From: Pseudopyrenochaeta lycopersici
Lineage: Eukaryota; Ascomycota; Dothideomycetes; Pleosporales; Pseudopyrenochaetaceae
Assembly: GCA_003313425.1 (NCBI GenBank)
Contig: NHZP01000060.1
Location: 186,001 to 250,000, forward strand
Reading direction: 5' to 3'
DNA length: 64,000 nucleotides
Positions 1 through 11,177 of the stretch are shown piece by piece. Under the pieces are notes generated by a model. It was given only the letters and a program-made list of their open reading frames with translations, had not been told where the DNA came from and searched no databases. A program made the position numbers and the translations under genes. Position 1 is the stretch's first letter, and the number at the start of each line of letters is the position of its first letter.

Positions 1-785
1 ATCATCAGTACCTGTTTCCTTCCGTTAAGTAGCTTCACAGCGCGTTTGAATAATTTCATAGCAGACTGTAGCATAGCCAGTATGCTTTCAAATTTGCCAC
101 CGCCGCCGCCATCAAGTAACGCGGGCAGTTCTGTCTCTCCACCAATGTGTGCCTTTGTAGTCGGTATCAATTTTGCGGTTACAGTGGCCATGACCAGACT
201 TGCCAAACCAACTGTCCAAGGCAGCCAATTGTTGATTCTCATCATCGCACCACTCGATGCGTAACCCAACACACTTGCGCCGACTCCCGCGGCCCTGATA
301 CGAAAGAACACTGTAGTCCTCCTGTCTTCCCCAGTCACCTGAGCAACAATGACATGCAACAGCGTGACGACAACAGTAAAACCGCCACCAACGAGACTGA
401 ATAAGAAATGTAACCAGATCAATCGGATCGGGAAGATATCTTGAAACCAAGTGATAAGCAGCGGGAAAAGATCTTCAAGAAAGACGCCAAATATGGCAAT
501 GGACAAGATGCAACTATGACCTACACGGTCTGCAAGCGCAGCAAATGGAATTGCAAGAATAGAAGGTATGATTATAGATAAGCGCTCCATACCAATCAGC
601 AAGGACAGTTCTTGCTGCACGGCGGGAGTTTTGCAGTCCACAGACAGAGACGGATTGTTTGCATGATGCTGGTAGCACACAACGGATTCGTAGATGGCGA
701 TGCGGGGCGCTGGTTGAATAGTCTCTCCGATAAGAAAGAGGAAAGATGTAAGATAGACAAGTGGGATCGTATATTTCTGTGTCAT
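1..785 (-). CDS. MFS transporter, N-terminal part (runs off the window)
   Basis: An open minus-strand frame runs from an ATG at 785 to the window edge without a stop, about 261 residues. It starts MTQKYTIPLVYLTSFLFL and continues ETIQPAPRIAIYESVVCYQ, the first transmembrane helix and acidic/IYES loop typical of fungal major facilitator (MFS_1) proteins. Further hydrophobic segments follow (LLIGMERLSIIIPSILAIPF, then ADRVGH, which matches the MFS loop 2-3 motif D-R-x-G). A cytoplasmic linker rich in Gly (GGGGGK) follows roughly the sixth helix, as in the MFS central loop. An in-frame TGA lies about 33 bp upstream of the ATG, so this start is the only one without a further exon. Substrate cannot be told. 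It is divergently arranged with the protease at 1511. Confidence 0.85.
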   Translation of the reverse strand, partial: MTQKYTIPLVYLTSFLFLIGETIQPAPRIAIYESVVCYQHHANNPSLSVDCKTPAVQQELSLLIGMERLSIIIPSILAIPFAALADRVGHSCILSIAIFGVFLEDLFPLLITWFQDIFPIRLIWLHFLFSLVGGGFTVVVTLLHVIVAQVTGEDRRTTVFFRIRAAGVGASVLGYASSGAMMRINNWLPWTVGLASLVMATVTAKLIPTTKAHIGGETELPALLDGGGGGKFESILAMLQSAMKLFKRAVKLLNGRKQVLM

Positions 786-1510
786 ATCGGGGATGAAGTT
801 GAGTCGCGATGCACGTCATAGAGAAAATTTTTATCTTATCAGATGGTGGATCTCCATCGTGCTAGTATCAAAAAGGTTAAGCAGAAACCTCTAAGGAGAA
901 CACCTTCATTGAGACCTACAAAAGACCTAACCTCTACCACTTGTTATGTCCTTCATACCCTTCCTGACCATGGCGTCCCTCTTGGTGCGCTGCGGCGAGT
1001 ATTTCCTGCTGGTGATAATTATTAAAGTCCCACATTCGAGAAACCGACTCCGGAGCCTCGGCATGTCACGGGGTGAGAAGAGCAGCGCCAATGTTGACAA
1101 TAGTTGATACAAATATTGAAATCCTCAGAGGAGCAGTCTTGAGCTCCTCCTATTCACCTCAACATCTCAAACCAGTCCCTCGTCTGTATGTCGCATTGGT
1201 ATTGTCGCTAAATTTGGATTCGCTAGCCGCTGCACTTGCCCTTTCAAGAAGGTTCCAAGAAACCCTAAGAACGACAATCTATTTCTCCGAGCCTAAGTTC
1301 TTTGATCCACTAGAATAATTCCTATTGCCGTAGTCACACCGTGATTAATCGTACGGTGCGTGTACCAGGAACACGAGAAGCAATATTGAACTTTCACGCC
1401 ATGGTCTTAATAACTACCCTTCAACGTCGTGACAACTGCGTCCTTCATCGCCTGATCAAGTCTTTCTCTCGTTATTTCAGTCACTCGCTTGGTTTTATAC
1501 TCAAGCCGCC
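786..1510. promoter_or_regulatory. Shared intergenic region between divergent MFS and protease genes
   Basis: This 725-bp gap separates two divergent genes and must contain both 5' regions. A TATA-like run (ttttata) lies about 15 bp before the protease ATG, and the ATG has a purine/C-rich context (aagccgccatg). No gene with convincing protein character was seen; the short frames here are in unrelated phases. Confidence 0.5.
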
Positions 1511-4280
1511 ATGAGGCTTTCTCGCTACGTTTGGAGCGTCTTCAGCGTAACAACAATCGCGCTAAGTGTGGCTGCCGACACGGAGACCACAACACCAACC
1601 GCCAATGAAGATACTATCGTCGCAGGTGCTTTCATTGTCGAACTCGACACAAACACGGACACGACAGCCCTATACAATGAGATCAGAGCCCAGGGACTGT
1701 CTATTGATCATCGCATGGACCTAAATTACAAGCTTTTCCACGGTGCTTCGTTCACATTGGGTAACACCAGTGAACCACTGGTAGCAGCAGCAAAGATCGC
1801 CAAAGATTTGCGGGTCAAAAACGTGTGGCCAGTCCGCAAGATCCAATTTCCAAAGCCAGAGCCTGTGTCTGTTGGACACAACGGCACGAGCAATGCACCA
1901 CGCCCTTTACGCAAACGTGAATTAGCCAATGGGACCAAAGAGACTACGCACATGATGACCCAGGTAGACAAGCTCCGCGCTGAAGGCTTCACTGGAAAAG
2001 GGATACGCATTGCTGTTGTCGATACCGGCATCGACTACAGGCATCCAGCACTCGGTGGCTGTTTTGGACCAGGTTGCCTGGTCGAGTATGGGCATGATTT
2101 CGCAGGCGAAAACTTCTGGTTTGGCGCTGCTGGACCCGAGCCAGATTCTGATCCATTGGATACATGTCAAGGTCACGGAACCCACGTTGCAGGCATCATC
2201 GCAGCGCAAGAGAATGACCTAGGATTCACTGGTGTTGCACCGGGTGTCAAGATCGGGGCGTATAAAGTCAGTGGTTGCCCAGGATACACAACGAACGAGA
2301 TACTAATCGCGGCCTTCAACATGGCGTACGAGGATGGTAGTGATGTAATCTCGTGTTCATCCGGTGACGATTCTGGATGGGCAAGCGATCCATACGCAGT
2401 TGCTGCGAGTCGAATTGCAGAACAAGGCGTACCTGTCATTGTTGCGTTGGGGAATAGTGGCACTCTAGGTGTGTGGCAGGCTGCTAGCCCCGCTGCTGGC
2501 ACTAGTGTCAACGGTATTGGATCCGTGGACAATACTGTCCTCCCAACGCTAGCTACTGCGGGCGAAGTGTTTTCAGTCAACGGGTCAGATAGTTCTGCAT
2601 TTGGCTGGCGACAGGGAACGCCACCCATCGCGAACCAAGCTAACCTTACAATGGCGTTATTCGCTGCCAGTGATAATCCCACGTCTAACTATGATGCATG
2701 TGAGCCATTCCCAGAGAGCACTCCCAGTCTAGCAGAGAAAATCGTTCTTGTGCGTATATCCTCAAGCTGCACGACAGATACACAAGCAGCGAACATCCTT
2801 GCGAAAGGCGGCAAGAACATCTTATTTTTCCCACAAAGCGAAGCGTAAGTCACCTTACATTTGGCGTATAAAGTAGACCACTTAGAATTTTCACAGCCAA
2901 TACAACACCGTTTACATTTTTGTAGATGGTATTGAGGGAACAGGGCTTATATCCCCTCATCAGGGCACGGAATGGGTGAAGGCCCTAGCAGCAGGGCAGA
3001 ATCTAATCGTCACTCTTACCGATCCTGCATTCTCTGGACTCACGGTTGAGATGTTCGACAATGGGCCAAGAGCAGGTTACATCAGCAGCTTCTCCAGCTG
3101 GGGTCCAACCTGGGAAGTTGAACTTAAGCCCCAGTTTGTTGCGCCTGGCGGCAACATTCTATCCACATGGATCTGGGACCAAGGCCAGTATGCCGTGCAT
3201 CCTGGCACATCAATGTCCACACCATATGTCGCCGGCGTATTCGCCTTGGTCGGAGAAGCTAGAGGTACTTTGGATGCGAAGGTATTACGGAACATTATCT
3301 CTTCCACCTCTAAACCAAACGTTTGGCACGATGGCCAAACCGCGTATGACATCCTCGCTCCAGTCGCAGAGCAGGGTGCCGGCTTAATCCAGGCCTATGA
3401 TGCCGCGATGGCGACAACAATTCTTAGTGTCAGCAGTCTGTCCTGCAACGACAGTGACCACTTTGTCGTCAGCCACTCTTTCAGCATTGAGAATACTGGA
3501 AGTTCAGGTATCACATACACTATAGGTCATAGCAAAGCTGCCACTGTATACACATACGCTCCAGGCTCCACAAACCTGTATCCAAGTCGCTCTCCACAGA
3601 CTGTTGATGCATGGGCATCTCTCGAATTTGAATCAGCCAGCATTTCCGTCCCGGCGGGCGGTTCCGCAACTGTAACTCTCACAGTAACGCCTCCCACAGA
3701 CCTCAATAGCACCCTCCTTCCTGTCTATGGTGGCTATATCACACTTAATGGCACCAATGGCGAGAATATGTCTCTGCCGTATATTGGCGTTGTAGGAAGT
3801 TTGCGCAACACTCCTGTTCTCACAGGTGGCCAGGGAATCCCCGGTTCGGCGAGCACATATCTTTCTTCGACAGCAAACCGCTATCTTTTCCCAGTTCCGC
3901 CAAACACAACCTTTACCATCCCAATTCCACAGAAAAACACTAACCCGCCAGCGACGTCGATCTATCCGAAAGTTGTAACAGTGCCCTCTGTTGGCATGCC
4001 TCGAGTCCGTATCGATATCGTGGCAGTAGGCAATTCGACTTTGCCTTCCTCAGAGTGGTTCGGAATTCGTAGTTTGGGGCAGCTACCAGATTCACAAACT
4101 GAGTGGGCTTCGCACCGTGGATTCACAGCAAATTTCTATGGGTACACCCAGGATAGGACTGTCATACCAGCTGGCACATATAGCTTCGTAGTGAGCGCTT
4201 TAAGGATCTTTGGTAATGAAACAGAACAAGGCGACTGGGATTTCATTACACTAGAGCCATTTATCCTAAACTATCTCTGA
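1511..4280 (+). CDS. Secreted subtilisin-like serine protease (S8 family, PA-domain type)
   Basis: Two exons, 1511-2844 and 2897-4280, separated by a 52-bp GTAAGT...CACAG intron, give 905 residues; splicing joins the phases exactly. Residues 1-22 form a signal peptide. Residues about 38-110 look like an I9 inhibitor prodomain. The catalytic triad is visible: Asp171 (VVDTGIDYRHPALG), His222 (GHGTHVAGI) and Ser550 (GTSMSTPYVAG); Asn315 in VALGNSG is the oxyanion-hole residue. A PA-like insertion (about 390-500) lies between the Asn and Ser blocks and spans the intron. The C-terminal 300 residues are beta-rich, with Asn-x-Ser/Thr sites, like the Fn3-type extension of minor extracellular (Vpr-like) proteases. 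The expected role is broad extracellular proteolysis. No damage seen. Confidence 0.93.
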
Positions 4281-7044
4281 GTAGCAAGATTGACATGATT
4301 ACAAATGTATGACTTTTGAAAGTTTCAAAAGCCTCTTAGAGATCTCATAGTTAATCATTGAAGTAAAAAAGAACCCTAAGTTTTTAGCCAAGACAACGTG
4401 AGAATCACGCCTTTTCATCTTATTAAGTCGCTCTCTGCTACGGAGCCTTCGAATTGAGCGAAGACGCTAAATGAAGCGCTTTTAAGAAAAAATTTATCCT
4501 CCTTGGAAAACCGTAAAAACTCGTCCTCTTCGACAACCGCTAGTAGGGACCTGTCCCACTAAGATAACCTTAGATTGAATTTGTCCAGTAAGATTGCTGA
4601 GTTTAATGGGGCATCTCATGCTGTGATGTTGCATGCGGTTAGTCCTGTGGAAACTCAGGGGTTATTATTTGCACGCTTACCACTGCTCCATATGGAGTGG
4701 GTCCTTTCCCCTGCTAGCGGTTGTTGAAGAAGACGAGTTTTACGGTATCTGTGGCTGGGTTTGCGGATTGCACGTGCAACGACGGCGCGGAAAGCTGGTG
4801 GTCGGCCACACTTCGGAGAGGTTTAGTTGACCTCCTAGTCGTGGCTGATTTGTGAGTCGCTTAAATTTCAGAATATTTATACTTTTTTGAACTGTTTCTC
4901 TTCGTTGAAGGCATTTCGTTGAAGGGGTTCGAGGAGGATCAGTCTGCATTGCCACTTCGTGGACATGGGCATATGACGCCTCGTCCGTTTGTGGTGTGCT
5001 CGCTGGGCCTCACTGGGGATTACGGCTCTGTTTTCTTCTTCCTCTTCTCTCTTTATTGCATTTTGGACGTTCCTGCAGTGGGCTTTTGCAACAGCTTTCT
5101 GTTTAGTAAACGAATCTCGGAGAGAGCAGCGCGTGGTGCTTTACTTGGTGCGTAGGCACGGATGAACGATTCAGGTCCCTAGTGCGGGGGACTTACGAGC
5201 ATTCCACTGATAGTTGACAAGCACTTTGTGATTTGGTGGTAGCTCAAAAGCGCCACCTTTGCCTGAACATCTAATAGCCGTTCTGCTACGGTTAGCGGGG
5301 TGAGCAAATAAGTTCGAGGGAGTGTCGCGGCCTGGGAGGCAATCTGTTGATCGTACAAAGACACGGCCATGACCGTGGCATGGTTTGTGAGCCGATTGCG
5401 GCGGCTAAAGCATGCGTTCTTAGCGCAGGTTTTGTAAACGAATCCAGGAGTAAAATTTTGCTGGTATTTTTTTCATCTAGAATTAATCCTAGACTTGAAG
5501 ACGAAATCACTTGTGTCGATAAGGCATAGGCCAAGGTATATGTCTGCGCCTAGGAACCTTGGAAGCGAATTGTCTATATTGGACGTGATGGCAGGATAAG
5601 TAAGGGTAAAAAAACCGCGGCTTTCAACAGGGTTGTATTAAGAGAGTAGTCACGAGTAGTGGGACTACTGTTACTAAGAACACTCCAATTTTCACATCTA
5701 AAACCAACTATCAACAAGCTGGTATCGACTCACGTCGTTGTAAATGCAGGTTCATCTGAAGCTATTTGAGCAATACGAATCAGAGGTGACTTTGAACGAT
5801 TAACGTTTTTTCTGCACTCTGCAAGGGTTGGGCTTGGCAACGGTGATCCATCTAAGTGGGTGGATTACTGATGCAAGTAAGCACTAATTAATTATGTACA
5901 ATCGTTGTGAGCATCCATGAAGCCATGGTAGCGAAAGCAGTCATCGTTGACCATATGTGCACTATAGGGCATGGCTTGGCGGGGAGATAGTTTGCTTTGT
6001 ATATTTGATTTATGACATAGGGTCAGCATGCAGAGGGCAAAAGGAGGGAGATATTTGGAGAATTCGGCGCATATGCTTCGCCAATGTGACGCTCGCGGCG
6101 ATAAGCCGGGCGGTTACTGATAGACGCTAAAAGGTTCCGAGCACAGCCTCCGGCCTTGACCAGGTTGTTTGTTCGTGCTATTGGAGATGATATCCTTGAT
6201 AGTCTTTGCTCATTGGCTTCAGCTTCTATGCTTGCCGGTCTTCCCGCGCGCTTCGCAGGCTCGGTATCGTAGCTCTAACCGTTTGTATGCTAGCCTTCCA
6301 CCGCTCTATCAGAGCGTTGAGCGCTCTCTATCAAGCATGGCGTATAGAGATTGTCTACTTGTACTCATTGTACTCAAGGCTGTTGTGGTTATGTCCAACA
6401 ATGGGGTCGTGAGTGAGCGCGAAGCTGTGCGATTGGATGGGGTGTTCGGGTCGCCGCCAAGTGTCAATGCTTAGGGGTCGTGCGCGCGTCCAGTTCTACA
6501 CTCCTACCGGTTAATTTACGCTGTAGTCTACGATCAACCTCACTCACGACTCTGCAACAGGATGTAGAACAGACACTACTTATATCCCATCCCAAATTGC
6601 CTAGCGCAGGAGCAGCCACTGCTTCGGCTTAATGTGGTTGCGCCGTTAGCGGATACCGGCCCCATCCCATCATCTTGGCAACCGTGCCGAGCAAAGTTAA
6701 AGCGACCTGCTATGACAGTAATGCCAGTTCCTCAACTCCACTACGCTGTGCAGCATTCTGTTATGTCTTGGCCGCATGTTCTCCTAACACGGGAGCAGCA
6801 TATGACGCCGCCCGCAGCCTCTGCTGACCTACCCTTGACGCCGATCGCCGAAGAGCCCGCCGTGGTAGCCCGCCATCACGCTTCTAGAGCCAGCTTTGGA
6901 AAGCACGCGTTGCGGGTCGCAACTGTGTTCGCAAAGACTGGAAATTGAGCCAACATTGAACACCGCCCTTTCTAGACACGGAACTGATTTCATTTGTACT
7001 AAGAGATCGCATACGAGGGGCAGATCCACCACCTCCTGCTACGA
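4281..7044. other. Intergenic, no supported gene
   Basis: These 2.8 kb hold only short, mutually overlapping frames on both strands with no recognisable domain. The part nearest 7045 (about 6480-7044) is GC-rich and is probably the promoter and 5' UTR of the fusion gene; a 104-residue frame at 6634-6948 there has low-complexity composition and could be an upstream ORF. An imperfect inverted repeat at 4510-4746 is listed separately. Base composition is normal and RIP is not evident. Confidence 0.5.
4510..4746. repeat. Imperfect inverted repeat with ~50-bp arms
   Basis: The segment 4510-4560 reappears as its reverse complement at 4696-4746, around a loop of about 135 bp. The shared core includes accgtaaaa, ctcgtc, ttc-aacaaccgctag and agggg, with a few substitutions and one indel. 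Similarity stops sharply at both arm ends. It lies about 230 bp past the protease stop. It may be a folded 3' transcript structure or a small inverted-repeat element; no target-site duplication was seen. Confidence 0.6.
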
Positions 7045-10000
7045 ATGGCGTCGAATTCGACGGCGAACAAGCGGAAGCGGAGGCGGAGCACGAGAGCGAG
7101 AGCGCCCACCCGGAACAAACGACGTCGAGCGACGCAGCCTGCCGGCCCCAACGCCTTCCAACCTGAGCGAGCCGGCAGCCCGGACGCCGACACGTTCTGG
7201 GCGGCGACGGGAATTCTGGATGATAATGGAACCCACTATCTAGTGGAATGGGAGGGTGTCGACCCAGCAACAGGCTCTTCGTATGAGCCGACGTGGGAGC
7301 CGCACAACTTTGTCACCCCTGCCCTAGAAGCAGAATGGAAGGAGACAGAGGCTGCTCAGAGTCTGGTCCAATCCGCACAAACGCGGCAGTCACGACGTGA
7401 TTCTAGTTCACCTCTTGCGGGGTCACAACCGGATGTGGATGGCCTTGAACCCAATGACTTGCGCTCCTGTGATGTTGCCCTTGTTAGTGGTGGAAGCAGC
7501 GATAGTTCAGCAAGCTACCTTATGACTACGGCGAAGGAGGAATCGAGCCAGAACCGGCGGCACCCAGCTACAGTGAACGCTACCGACAGTCTAGATATAG
7601 ATGTATGCGGCTCACTCTCCGAGCTGCGTCGCCATGGCTTACTGACCATATGTACACAGGACCTGAGCGCTGCAGACCTGAGCGCTGCAGACCTGAACGC
7701 TGCAGAACTGAACGCTGCAGACCTCAGCCCCACGGACCCGAGCACTACGGACCCGACCGCGCTGGCCCTGCGACATAGTTCCCTCCCCTTTCCTCCGAGT
7801 CCCATAGAAAGAACCAACTCTGTAGAACCTACACCACAATTACTGCGCCATGACCTTGTAGCGACGGTTCAGGAAGGACAGCATGGAAGTGGGACTCGGG
7901 AGAGCCCGGCCCCGGCAGAGCTAGAGGCGTTGGAGCAATCCAGACAAGCTTCGCCATGGACTCATGCTTGTGTCTTGGAGCCCAAAGACCTAGATTTGCC
8001 TATGCTGTCGGCGACCGAGAAGTCCTTGGATGGGGAAGGACAGCAAGAGGACCAAAAGGATCCCGAGATTCAAGTGGCTTCACCATCAGCGTCTGCTGAT
8101 GAAGCCATTGATGGAAATTTGGAATTGCCAGCAGAAGCAGAAACGGCGTCACCGACGGAAGCGCAAAGGACAACCAATCTTAAAGACGCTGCCCTGGTCC
8201 TTCCCTCAGTGAAGACGATCGTGGAGCAAAGTCAGGTACCGATACACGGTAACCCAATCTCCAGAGCGACGCTTGTTCAGGAAGCTCCATGCTACATTAA
8301 AGATAATGGGCATACTACTCATAGAGAGTCACCAGCTGTCTCCAATCTGGTCACCCAAAAGCCAGCAAGCTGTGGGGAAATGGCCTGCAACTATATGCCG
8401 AGGCAATCTCAATCTGAGAACGGTGGCTGCACAACTAATGGAACCTCTTCTCCTACAATTGCTCGTATGGATGTGCCTTCAAACAGCCCCAGTAAGAGCG
8501 TACCACCCACAGTAGCTGACACTGGTGGATCTCTAGAAGAGCCTGTACGACTGCTTTCAGCACCCTCCGCCCTTGTGGGTTGCGCTGGTTTACACACACT
8601 CCAAGAACCATCGCAGAAAACACAGATTGATAAGCTGTACTTGCCCTCTTCAATAGATCAGCCCAAACCTGAAAGACAATGGGCCATAGTGTCTCGCGAA
8701 TTACCGCACGATAACATCCAAACACCACAGCATAGCGATCCCCGCCTGGTCGAACCATTTCACAGAACCGTAATAGTTCCTGGGTTATATCCTCTGATGA
8801 GTGAACGTGGCAGTATTGAGCGAACTGGCGTTATCGAACCAACGCGGCCTAGCGTTCAAGTAGAACTGAAGAAAAGCAAGAGACGGTTTGTGCATCGGAC
8901 TAGAACTGGCTGTATAACTTGCAGGCGGCGCAGAAAGAAGTGTGACGAAGCGAAACCTGAATGTAACAACTGCAAACTTAAAGGCTTCGATTGCAAAGGC
9001 TACACTAACAAGCCGCCGTTGCTGGGGAGCAGGCTCACAAAGCCTGGACCTTCATTACAAGGCGAAAAACGAATTCCCTCTAATACTCTTCAGCTCTATA
9101 GTAGATTTCAAGGCTCTGACCTTGCGTATATACTCAACTCTGAGCCTAGCCTAGGAAGCCACCAGCGTACTCGTCGAGACTCCCACGCGTCCATTGGAAG
9201 TGTAGGCGGTTGCGACCGACCTGTTGCTATAGAAGAACAGGGGCTTCAACCACCTGCGCCGAGCACTGACCAGAGGGATCCATCCCACGTTATGATTCTG
9301 ACAGAGAAGCCACTGCCAGCAGCGCGTCATCATCAGAGTCCTGGACATGCACTTGTTCATGACAGAGACGCATCCCACGATTTCCACGAAGCGACGCAAT
9401 CTATCCAGGATTCACATGCACTGGGTTACAAATCTAGCATACACCACCATTCTTCACAGAGTATGAGCCACATCAACACTATTCTACCTGCGGTAGCGGT
9501 TGGTGTCCATCAACAGACGAAACAGCCGCTTGAAAATCCGTCTTTGGCTACCTCAGCTGCTTCGTCGAGAAGTACGCTAGCATCTAGTTCCGCGCCAGTA
9601 CCAAGTTTGCAGAAGACCGAAAAGCAGAAAATGTTGGCCGGTGAGCCTTTCGTACCCTACGACATCCAATTAATTCATGAGCGAACGAAGTGTGCTTATG
9701 CAGTATCCCGCTTCAACAACGCGGGCAACACTGTAATTGGGGTTACGCAGGGCACACATAAGCGTTGCCTTCAAGAGATTGTCGAGGCAAGGTGGACTCA
9801 GCCTGGTCACAGAAAAAGCCAGGTTGGCAGTTATCTCGGAGATGGTGTGCACGTCGCGGCCCCTTTTTACTGTGACTATGGCTACAACGTCTTTATCAGT
9901 GACGATGTCGTTATTGGACCTGACTGCCGACTTCTAGATTCAGCTAGAATTACTATCGGGAAGAATACTAAGATTGGCGCGCGTGTCACTATAACGACAC

Positions 10001-10227
10001 TGGAAACACCGACTGATACTAAAGCGTTGAAGGGGAGCCGCGGCACCGAAGTGGCTAAGGAGGTGTGCATCGGCGAGAACGTCTACATTGGTGACAGCTG
10101 CATCGTTGGGGCAGGAGTGCAAATTGGTAATGGTGCTGTTGTTCGTTCTGGGTCTGTTGTCCTTCATAACATATCGCCAGATTACATCACCCGTGGCAAT
10201 CCAGCTCACGGACACATAACCAGTTAG
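7045..10227 (+). CDS. Chromodomain + Zn2Cys6 + maltose-acetyltransferase-like fusion protein
   Basis: A single uninterrupted 1060-residue frame. Residues 9-28 are a basic, NLS-like stretch (NKRKRRR). Residues about 51-100 resemble a chromodomain (ILDDNGTHYLVEWEG, then YEPTWEP). A long disordered Ser/Pro/Glu-rich middle includes a five-residue repeat (206-236). A fungal binuclear cluster has Cys at 623, 626, 633, 640, 643 and 650. Residues about 859-1060 match the Mac plus left-handed beta-helix fold of maltose/galactoside O-acetyltransferases (EKQKMLAGEPF, then hexapeptide turns such as IGPDCR, IGKNTK, IGENVY and IGNGAV, ending GNPAHG). The THP segment that carries the catalytic histidine in that family is replaced by LETPTD, so activity is doubtful. 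An in-frame TAA lies a few codons upstream of the ATG. The architecture suggests a nuclear, chromatin-targeted regulator. Confidence 0.9.
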   Translation: MASNSTANKRKRRRSTRARAPTRNKRRRATQPAGPNAFQPERAGSPDADTFWAATGILDDNGTHYLVEWEGVDPATGSSYEPTWEPHNFVTPALEAEWKETEAAQSLVQSAQTRQSRRDSSSPLAGSQPDVDGLEPNDLRSCDVALVSGGSSDSSASYLMTTAKEESSQNRRHPATVNATDSLDIDVCGSLSELRRHGLLTICTQDLSAADLSAADLNAAELNAADLSPTDPSTTDPTALALRHSSLPFPPSPIERTNSVEPTPQLLRHDLVATVQEGQHGSGTRESPAPAELEALEQSRQASPWTHACVLEPKDLDLPMLSATEKSLDGEGQQEDQKDPEIQVASPSASADEAIDGNLELPAEAETASPTEAQRTTNLKDAALVLPSVKTIVEQSQVPIHGNPISRATLVQEAPCYIKDNGHTTHRESPAVSNLVTQKPASCGEMACNYMPRQSQSENGGCTTNGTSSPTIARMDVPSNSPSKSVPPTVADTGGSLEEPVRLLSAPSALVGCAGLHTLQEPSQKTQIDKLYLPSSIDQPKPERQWAIVSRELPHDNIQTPQHSDPRLVEPFHRTVIVPGLYPLMSERGSIERTGVIEPTRPSVQVELKKSKRRFVHRTRTGCITCRRRRKKCDEAKPECNNCKLKGFDCKGYTNKPPLLGSRLTKPGPSLQGEKRIPSNTLQLYSRFQGSDLAYILNSEPSLGSHQRTRRDSHASIGSVGGCDRPVAIEEQGLQPPAPSTDQRDPSHVMILTEKPLPAARHHQSPGHALVHDRDASHDFHEATQSIQDSHALGYKSSIHHHSSQSMSHINTILPAVAVGVHQQTKQPLENPSLATSAASSRSTLASSSAPVPSLQKTEKQKMLAGEPFVPYDIQLIHERTKCAYAVSRFNNAGNTVIGVTQGTHKRCLQEIVEARWTQPGHRKSQVGSYLGDGVHVAAPFYCDYGYNVFISDDVVIGPDCRLLDSARITIGKNTKIGARVTITTLETPTDTKALKGSRGTEVAKEVCIGENVYIGDSCIVGAGVQIGNGAVVRSGSVVLHNISPDYITRGNPAHGHITS
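7660..7755 (+). repeat. In-frame 15-bp tandem repeat in the fusion gene
   Basis: About four to five near-identical 15-bp units (gacctgagcgctgca and variants) encode DLSAA/DLNAA, then drift into TDPST-type units. The length is a multiple of three, so copy-number changes keep the frame. Likely a flexible linker; length polymorphism between strains would be expected. Confidence 0.85.
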
Positions 10228-11177
10228 GTGTCCCAATACTGTACTATAGTAGCACTATATTTTAATTAGAGAAATTGACCACTGTATCAACGTTAAGAAG
10301 GAAACGATTAAAAACGCTAATGGCCAAAGGAAACAATACCTGTAGCGGAGACTAGTGTGGTAGAGGTGGTAACAAAGGAAAGTTAAGAAAGCCACAGAGC
10401 GCACTCGATAGAAAAGGCTGGCTGACGCTGCGATACAACTATTATAAAAGAGTAAGAAGTCGACCTCGCGACTACCTATACAAAAGACCATTTGATATAC
10501 CGATTCCTGAAGTCCTGACAACATAATATAGAGCTCAAGGACTTGCATTGGCTCTGGTCTCATTCGTATTACAACTCATTTCAATCACGATACAAACTGG
10601 TTACGAATGGTTACCATCGCTGTGAGTGGGGATTAGCGAGTTTGGGTTGTTGAAGTCTCACAACAATTAAGATAAGATAGACCTATTAAAAAGGCTTTCT
10701 CTTGTTAATATCTTGCGGCAGAAGAAATAATGGAAGAAATCTATTGGAACTGATCGCCAATTTACGATCTGCAGAAGCTGGAATGACCTGGTGCAGGAAA
10801 ACCGCTTGGCGAGCTTTTATGGTTCATGACTACTATTATCATTGCGTCGCCGCATTGGATCCATTCCTGGACACCATCACGCTGCTCAAAGCGCTCATGG
10901 AGCGAGCCTTGATGAAGTTGCTAGGGCCAACTGATTATAGAGAAGAGCATTTGGTGTCGCAATTTGAACTCAAAAGTCAATGGTGGAGCTCTGCTTGAGA
11001 CGATGATGGCTTGTTGAGAGTTCTTGCAGAACCTATTCGCATCTGCTGGTAACGACCGAAAATGAAGCACAATTTATGCCTCACAGTATTTTACGAACCA
11101 TATCAAAGTTCCTGTACCCATTAAACCAGCAGTTCTGTCAATGCTTGCGCAGATACTAATAGATCCATGCAGATTCT
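10228..11177. other. Intergenic, possibly with a degenerate short frame
   Basis: This contains the 3' end of the fusion gene and a transition to AT-rich DNA. A 98-residue plus-strand frame at 10702-10998 has a protein-like composition but no family I recognise, and a 102-residue minus-strand frame at 10255-10563 is hydrophobic with no other support. I treat neither as a gene. Confidence 0.4.

Noticed and set aside
6634..6948. A 104-codon frame ahead of the fusion gene
   Set aside because: Low-complexity Pro/Ala composition with overlapping frames on the other strand; it is more likely leader or promoter sequence. Kept only as a possible upstream ORF.
10255..10563. A hydrophobic 102-codon minus frame after the fusion gene
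   Set aside because: No signal-peptide logic, no family; it is antisense to the 3' region of the fusion gene.
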